64,000 bases of DNA from Uloborus plumipes (taxonomy: Eukaryota; Arthropoda; Arachnida; Araneae; Uloboridae), in assembly GCA_038373865.1 (NCBI GenBank), contig JAXGGA010001695.1, positions 62,001 through 126,000 on the forward strand, in the 5' to 3' direction. Numbering within the stretch: the stretch's first letter is position 1; each line of letters opens with the position of its first letter. Made by a program: the position numbers and the translations under genes. This document shows positions 59,701 to 64,000 of this stretch, one piece after another. A model generated the notes under the pieces. That model did not search any database and was not told the DNA's origin. It saw only the letters and a program-made list of their open reading frames with translations.

Positions 59701-60588
59701 GCTGTGACAGAAATCAAATCGCGTGCCATGGGGAGAAGTATGTGGGTAACTTTAATTGATTATCCTGGAGACGCTTCCATGTGGAAAAAAGTCATGTAGC
59801 CATTATATTGTGCCGTGGGAGGAAAGAGAGAAGTTATAAATGAGTACTGGTGTGTTAATAAATTGAAATTTTTACGCGTCACACTAGAAATGTCGCTGCG
59901 AGAAAGAAGCTGGTACTTAACTCTTTAAGGACTGCTTTGGGGTCTATGTATCCCTAAGCTCAATACTTATTTCACAAATTATTAAATGTAAATAAAATTA
60001 TAAATTATTTTTTGTTTGTTACTGACACATCAGAATCTTTATCTTGTCAAAAAAAAAAAAAAAAATCCCCCTCAAAAGATGCCATTACTTATTATTGAAA
60101 GCACCGCAAACATCTATATTCAACTGCAAAACTTATGTTCCTCAGAAGGTTAAGGTTTAGCCCGATTTTATATTAAGAAGTTTCTGATGAACTTAAACAG
60201 ATAGAGAAGTTGTGACAGAAATCAAATTTCAAGCCATAGAGAAGAAATTGGGTAACTTTAATTGATTATCCTGGAGACGCTTCCATGTGGAAAAAAAGTC
60301 ATGTAGCCATTATTGTGCCGTGGGAGGAAAGAAAGGGGTTATAAATGAGTAGTGGTGTGTTAATAAATAGAAATTTTTATGCGTCACACCAGAAATGTCT
60401 CTACGAGAAATATTCTAATATTTAACTCTTTAAGGGACTGTTTTGGGCTCTATGTGTCCCCTAAACTAAAAATTTGATTTACAAAATATCAAATATAAAT
60501 ATCATCTATTTTTTTTTCTTGCTATTGAGACATTAGAGTATTCATCTTATCAAACTATTTTTTTTTTTTGCTCAAAAAATGTGTTGTA

Positions 60589-60592
<4 letters not shown>

Positions 60593-60627
<35 letters not shown>

Positions 60628-60628
60628 T
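60593..60628 (+). repeat. (ATT)n microsatellite
   Basis: About 12 uninterrupted ATT triplets within unit 2 of the tandem array. Unit 1 has only TTATTATTG at the same place. Confidence 0.9.
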
Positions 60629-60756
60629 TGAAAGCACCGCAAACTTATGTGTTCCACAGCAAAACATGATCCTCAAAAGATTAAATTTTAATCTGATTTA
60701 AAAAAGTTTCTGGTGTATTTAGAAAAATAGGAGCTGTGACAGAAATCTAATCTAAA

Positions 60757-60864
60757 CCCAAGTAGCACACTTCGTTTTTTAAAGGTTGTAAAATGGTTAT
60801 TAACGTTGTAAAAACCGCTTAAAAACGTTTACAAAACTTTTAAAGGTTATTTGTGCTACCTGGG
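60757..60864. mobile_element. 108-bp palindromic MITE with CCCARGTAGCACA ends
   Basis: CCCAAGTAGCACA is inverted at the right as TGTGCTACCTGGG (12 of 13). The inside is also largely palindromic (TAAAGGTTGTAAAA versus GTTTACAAAACTTTTAAAGG). Units 1 and 2 of the tandem array lack it, showing the empty site. The TSD is at most about 2-3 A residues. Confidence 0.75.
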
Positions 60865-61566
60865 AAGCCATAAAGAAGTATGTGGGTAACTTCTCTCAAC
60901 TAATTTCAAAAGAGTCCAAGTACAAAAAACTCAGCCCTAATTTTGCATATAGAAGAAGGTAAGGCAATATCACTTGAATACTGGTGTGTTAATAAATTGA
61001 AATTTTTACTCGTCGCACTTCGCTACAAGAAAGATGCTGATACTTTTTCTCTTTAAGGTTTTGGGATTTATGCGTCCCTAAGTTCAAAATTTATTCTATT
61101 AACTATCCAACACAAATAAAACTAATATATTTTTTATATTATTAAGCTATCAGAATCTCAATATTAGTAAAACAAAGAAGTTTTTGATTGTAAAATGTGT
61201 TGTAATACTTTCACGAAAGCACCACAAAAATCTATATTCCACCGCAAAATTTATGATCCTATAAAGGTTAAGGTTTAATCTAAGTTTATTCAAAAAAGTT
61301 TCCGAACTATTTAAAAAGTTAGGAGCTGAGTAAGATTCGCTTAGCTATATTTGTTTATTCAAGAGTCACTTCCTCAAGAAAAAGTTATTAAAATTAAGTT
61401 ATAACCATTATTGTTGCTTTGGGCATCAGTAAGTACTGGTGGGCTATTAAATAGCAATTTTTACTCACATTACTAGAAATGTCACTTCTAGAACGTCTTG
61501 ACACTTAAAATTGCATTTAGTTTTACATTTAGTCTAAAACGTTTATGATATACGGCAAATCCACAG

Positions 61567-61784
61567 CACTGCAAAAAAAAAAAAAAAACTTGTTTTTACT
61601 GTAAAATACTGAAAGCAAAGGTTTCAATTTGAAACTAAAACTGGCAACTTTACAGTTTATTACTACAAAACTAGCAATTTTACAGTTTATTACTTTAAAT
61701 TGAGCAATTTACAGTTTATTAAAGTAAAATTACTATGCAATTAGCTGTATTATATTGTAAAAACAACATTGATTTTTTGCAATG
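61567..61784 (-). repeat. CACTGTAAAA-type MITE, copy 11 (short form)
   Basis: 218 bp from CACTGCAAAAAAAA to TTTTTTGCAATG. It directly abuts copy 12. Confidence 0.8.
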
Positions 61785-62000
61785 CACTGCAAAAAATAAA
61801 CTGTTGTTTTTACAGTATAATACTGGCTGCAGAGGTTTCAGTTTAAAACTGTTAAATGCCCGGTAATAAACTGTAAAACTAGCTATTTTACAGTTTATTA
61901 CTGTGAAGCAGCAATTTTACAATTTATTAAAATAATTTTACAGTTTAGTACCACACAAATAGCTGTATTATACTGTAAAAACAACAGTATAATACTGGCT
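61785..62000 (-). repeat. CACTGTAAAA-type MITE, copy 12, truncated
   Basis: It begins CACTGCAAAAAATAAACTG immediately after copy 11 and stops after AATACTGGCT, where a CATCGGC-rich repeat begins. The right half is missing. Confidence 0.8.
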
Positions 62001-62165
62001 AAGGCTCGACCGATGCATCGGCCAGGCCGATGCATCGGCGCCGATGGTTGAAATTTTTTCCATCGGCCATCGGCATCGGCCGCCGATGCTAACATGGAAA
62101 AAACATCGGCCCATCGGCCTCAAAAATATCTAAATGCCGATGCAAGGCCGATGTTTTTTTTTTTT
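62001..62165. repeat. CATCGGC/GCCGATG-rich palindromic repeat
   Basis: Twelve exact copies of CATCGGC or GCCGATG (7 + 5) fall in about 155 bp, making dense inverted pairs such as GATGCATCGGCC. It is strongly GC-rich against its surroundings. It ends in a poly-T run at about 62154-62169. Probably part of a transposon terminus, class unknown. Confidence 0.7.
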
Positions 62166-62299
62166 TTTTAAGTTTCCTGAAGAGGAAATTCTCTATTTTT
62201 TACTTCACAATTAAAAGTATGTTCTGCATGTGACTTGAAATCGGGCAGCAAACGGGACTTATACAGTGCAGCGGTTTTGGAGTTTTCCAAATCGGGCAG

Positions 62300-63580
62300 A
62301 TACCGAAATTTTCACAATTTTTGGTTCACACAATTTTTGGTTCAAATTTGAACCATTCAAACTACCTGTCCCGCGATACTAACTTTTTAGTGAATAGTTC
62401 GATTTGAACTAACTTTTTTTTGTTCGAAAGATTTTATCTACTTCATTCCCGTATTTAAATTTCCGGTTTAAGCAATTTTTCGTAAAAACATTGAACCGTT
62501 CAAACAAGCTCTCACCCCTAATAACTTTTGAGTGAACAGTCTTATTTAAACAAACTTTTTTTTGTTCGAAAGATCTCGGCAAGGATACTTCATTGCCGTA
62601 TTTAAATTTTCAATTTGAACAACTTTTTGTCCAATATTGAACCGTTCAAACAACTTTTCCCCACTTAATTACTTTTAAGTGAACAGTCTGAATTTAATAA
62701 ACTTTTTTTTGTTCGAAAGATCTCAGCGAGGACACCCCATTCCCATATTTCGCTTTTTGATTTGAATCATTTTTCGTTCAATATTGAACCGTTCAGAAAA
62801 AGACTTACCATTGCACCAATGGGGAAATTTAAGTTTAATGTAGATCCTGAACTTAAAGGCGGATTTCATTCAACCTAACTTTGTAAAAAAATGGTTTTGA
62901 TAAATAATGTTTGTAAAGTACTTTTCTGAATAAGCTGCAATGAGGACTCTGTTTCCGACTCCTTAACTCTGACTCCTCAAGCATGGCAGAAATGTAGACT
63001 CAAAAAAAAAAAAAAAAAACCACTGGTACCATTATAATTTTAGAGCTTTCGACATCGACTGACGAATCTAATTTTTTGAAACCAACCCCAACACCGAAAC
63101 TTCGACTCCAACTCCGCCCCTATGGAAGAAATACAGGCTCGGAAAAAAAGACCGAGTCCTACTATTAGAATTTTTGTGCCTTTGACTCTGACTCTACCTC
63201 TCAACTGCGACTGATGACTCCGACTTTTCAACCCCAACTCTGAATCCTCGACTGCAAGAAATGCAGGCTGGGAAAAAATGACTGACTCCTACTCTAAGCG
63301 AAATAACCGTGCAGACGATTTTTTTCTTTGTTTATTCATTTGTTTTATTTATTATTATTATTATTTATTTTTTTTTTGGCAGACGATTTTTTGCCTAACA
63401 AAAATTACTCATTTAAGAGAACATTTTATTATTTATTTAATCAATTATTTGTTTTTAATTATTGGCAACGAATTAAAAATGAAATTCAAGACATTTTTTT
63501 AGGAAGGATTTTTTTTTTGGTTTGATAAAATGTGTTTTAATTTGCTTCCTATTTTTAAAGACTTTTTCTGTACTTGCTTC
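62300..63580 (+). mobile_element. Composite repeat family, copy C (left end missing)
   Basis: Same order as copy A: 147-bp array units (about 62330-62800), then GATCCTGAACTTAAAGG, TGTAAAGTACTTTTCTGAAT, a GACTCC-rich segment and CAGACGATTTTTT. The GACTCC/GCAGGCT-GGAAAAAA segment is expanded to about three ~125-bp units (62935-63310). No TTGGCG words or left TIR are found. Confidence 0.65.
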
Positions 63581-64000
63581 TGTCATGGTTTTCACCTTTT
63601 GCTTCCGGTTGCAGAGTTAAATCCAGCCGCGTGAGCTTTAACGCATTTACGCTTTATAGTGGAGTGGAGTCGAGTAAAATCATTAGCAGGACTACGACTG
63701 GAAGCTTTAAATCCGACAGAAATTGTTGGAGATAAACCTTGCAATATTAAAGCAAAAGAAGAAATGAAACGAATGAGATTAGCTAACAATCAACATATTA
63801 GTCCAGTTCAAAAATTTGCTTAAATTACTTATTAAAAAAGGCGAATAAGGGCTGTAGAAAATGCATTGGTAGTTCTTCAAATTGAACATTACGCTTGATG
63901 GCGTTTGACTCAAAGTAAGTTGATAAATTAACAAAATTGGAAACGAAATATTCTCATGAATAAAAAATAAAGTGTTCGTGAATAGCATTTTTAACGGCGT
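63581..64000. other. Window end, nothing recognised
   Basis: No gene or repeat ends are recognised. Confidence 0.4.

Larger units (their letters stand above)
59700..61540 (+). repeat. Tandem array of ~520-580-bp units (three and a part)
   Basis: Each unit starts near GAGCTGTGACAGAAATC (about 59698, 60211, 60731; partial 61321). It continues through GTGGGTAACTT, CTGGTGTGTTAATAAAT, GAAATTTTTACGCGTC-type, AACTCTTTAAGG, CTATGTGTCCC-type and GAAAGCACCGCAAAC words, ending AAAAGTTTCTG-type. Unit 3 holds a 108-bp MITE. Each unit has an A- or T-rich tract, in unit 2 expanded to (ATT)n. Confidence 0.82.

Overview
This window is A+T-rich metazoan nuclear DNA, most likely from an arthropod. I lean towards a chelicerate such as a spider, but nothing here proves it. 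The only confident cellular gene is a SIX1/2 (sine oculis) class homeobox exon on the + strand. It reads from an ATG at 10873 to a splice donor at 11543/11544 and encodes a SIX domain followed by an ETSY-type homeodomain. A GC- and CpG-richer stretch upstream (about 9640-10080) looks like its promoter and 5' leader. I found no convincing second exon up to 64000, so most of the rest is probably a very long intron, or intron plus intergenic DNA.

Nearly everything else is mobile or repetitive DNA, and much of it can be delimited from sequence alone through terminal inverted repeats (TIRs), target-site duplications (TSDs) or a paralogous empty site. hAT-type elements with 8-bp TSDs lie at 4517-6363, 6688-9303 (with a decayed transposase), 21899-23646, 28245-28720 and 35687-35867. 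Two pogo-like elements with TA-flanked GGGGAA ends lie at 889-1794 and 35005-37132. piggyBac-type MITEs between TTAA sites lie at 17415-17944 and 29358-29767, with a truncated copy near 14958. A Helitron-like element is at 42766-43503. Two tRNA-derived SINEs are at 44485-44786 (16-bp TSD) and 58941-59122. A MITE family with CACTGTAAAAAA ends occurs 12 times.

Less familiar families are also present. A roughly 1.6-kb family has two inverted copies (18660-20298 and 55658-57268) carrying several same-direction copies of a GTTACCGATCTGA motif. Another roughly 1.6-kb family has a 147-bp internal tandem array and three copies (41366, 49085 and 62300). Local tandem arrays include a decayed ~73-bp satellite (18.6-24.8 kb) with three better-conserved ~115-bp blocks, a ~240-330-bp array (25.6-27.3 kb), a ~370-bp duplication (54.8-57.6 kb) and a ~520-580-bp array (59.7-61.5 kb).

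Layout: 0-9.3 kb DNA transposons; 9.3-11.5 kb promoter and SIX exon; 11.5-18.5 kb AT-rich intron with MITEs and a foldback element; 18.6-27.3 kb tandem arrays broken by transposons; 27.3-41 kb mixed MITEs and a pogo-like element; 41-52 kb the inverted composite pair, a Helitron, a SINE and some GC-richer unique islands; 52-64 kb hairpin clusters, nested insertions, tandem arrays and a CATCGGC-rich repeat. There is no prokaryotic, CRISPR or rRNA signal. The duplicated sequences allow insertion order to be read in several places, for example 371-bp duplication, then MITE, then the GTTACC element.
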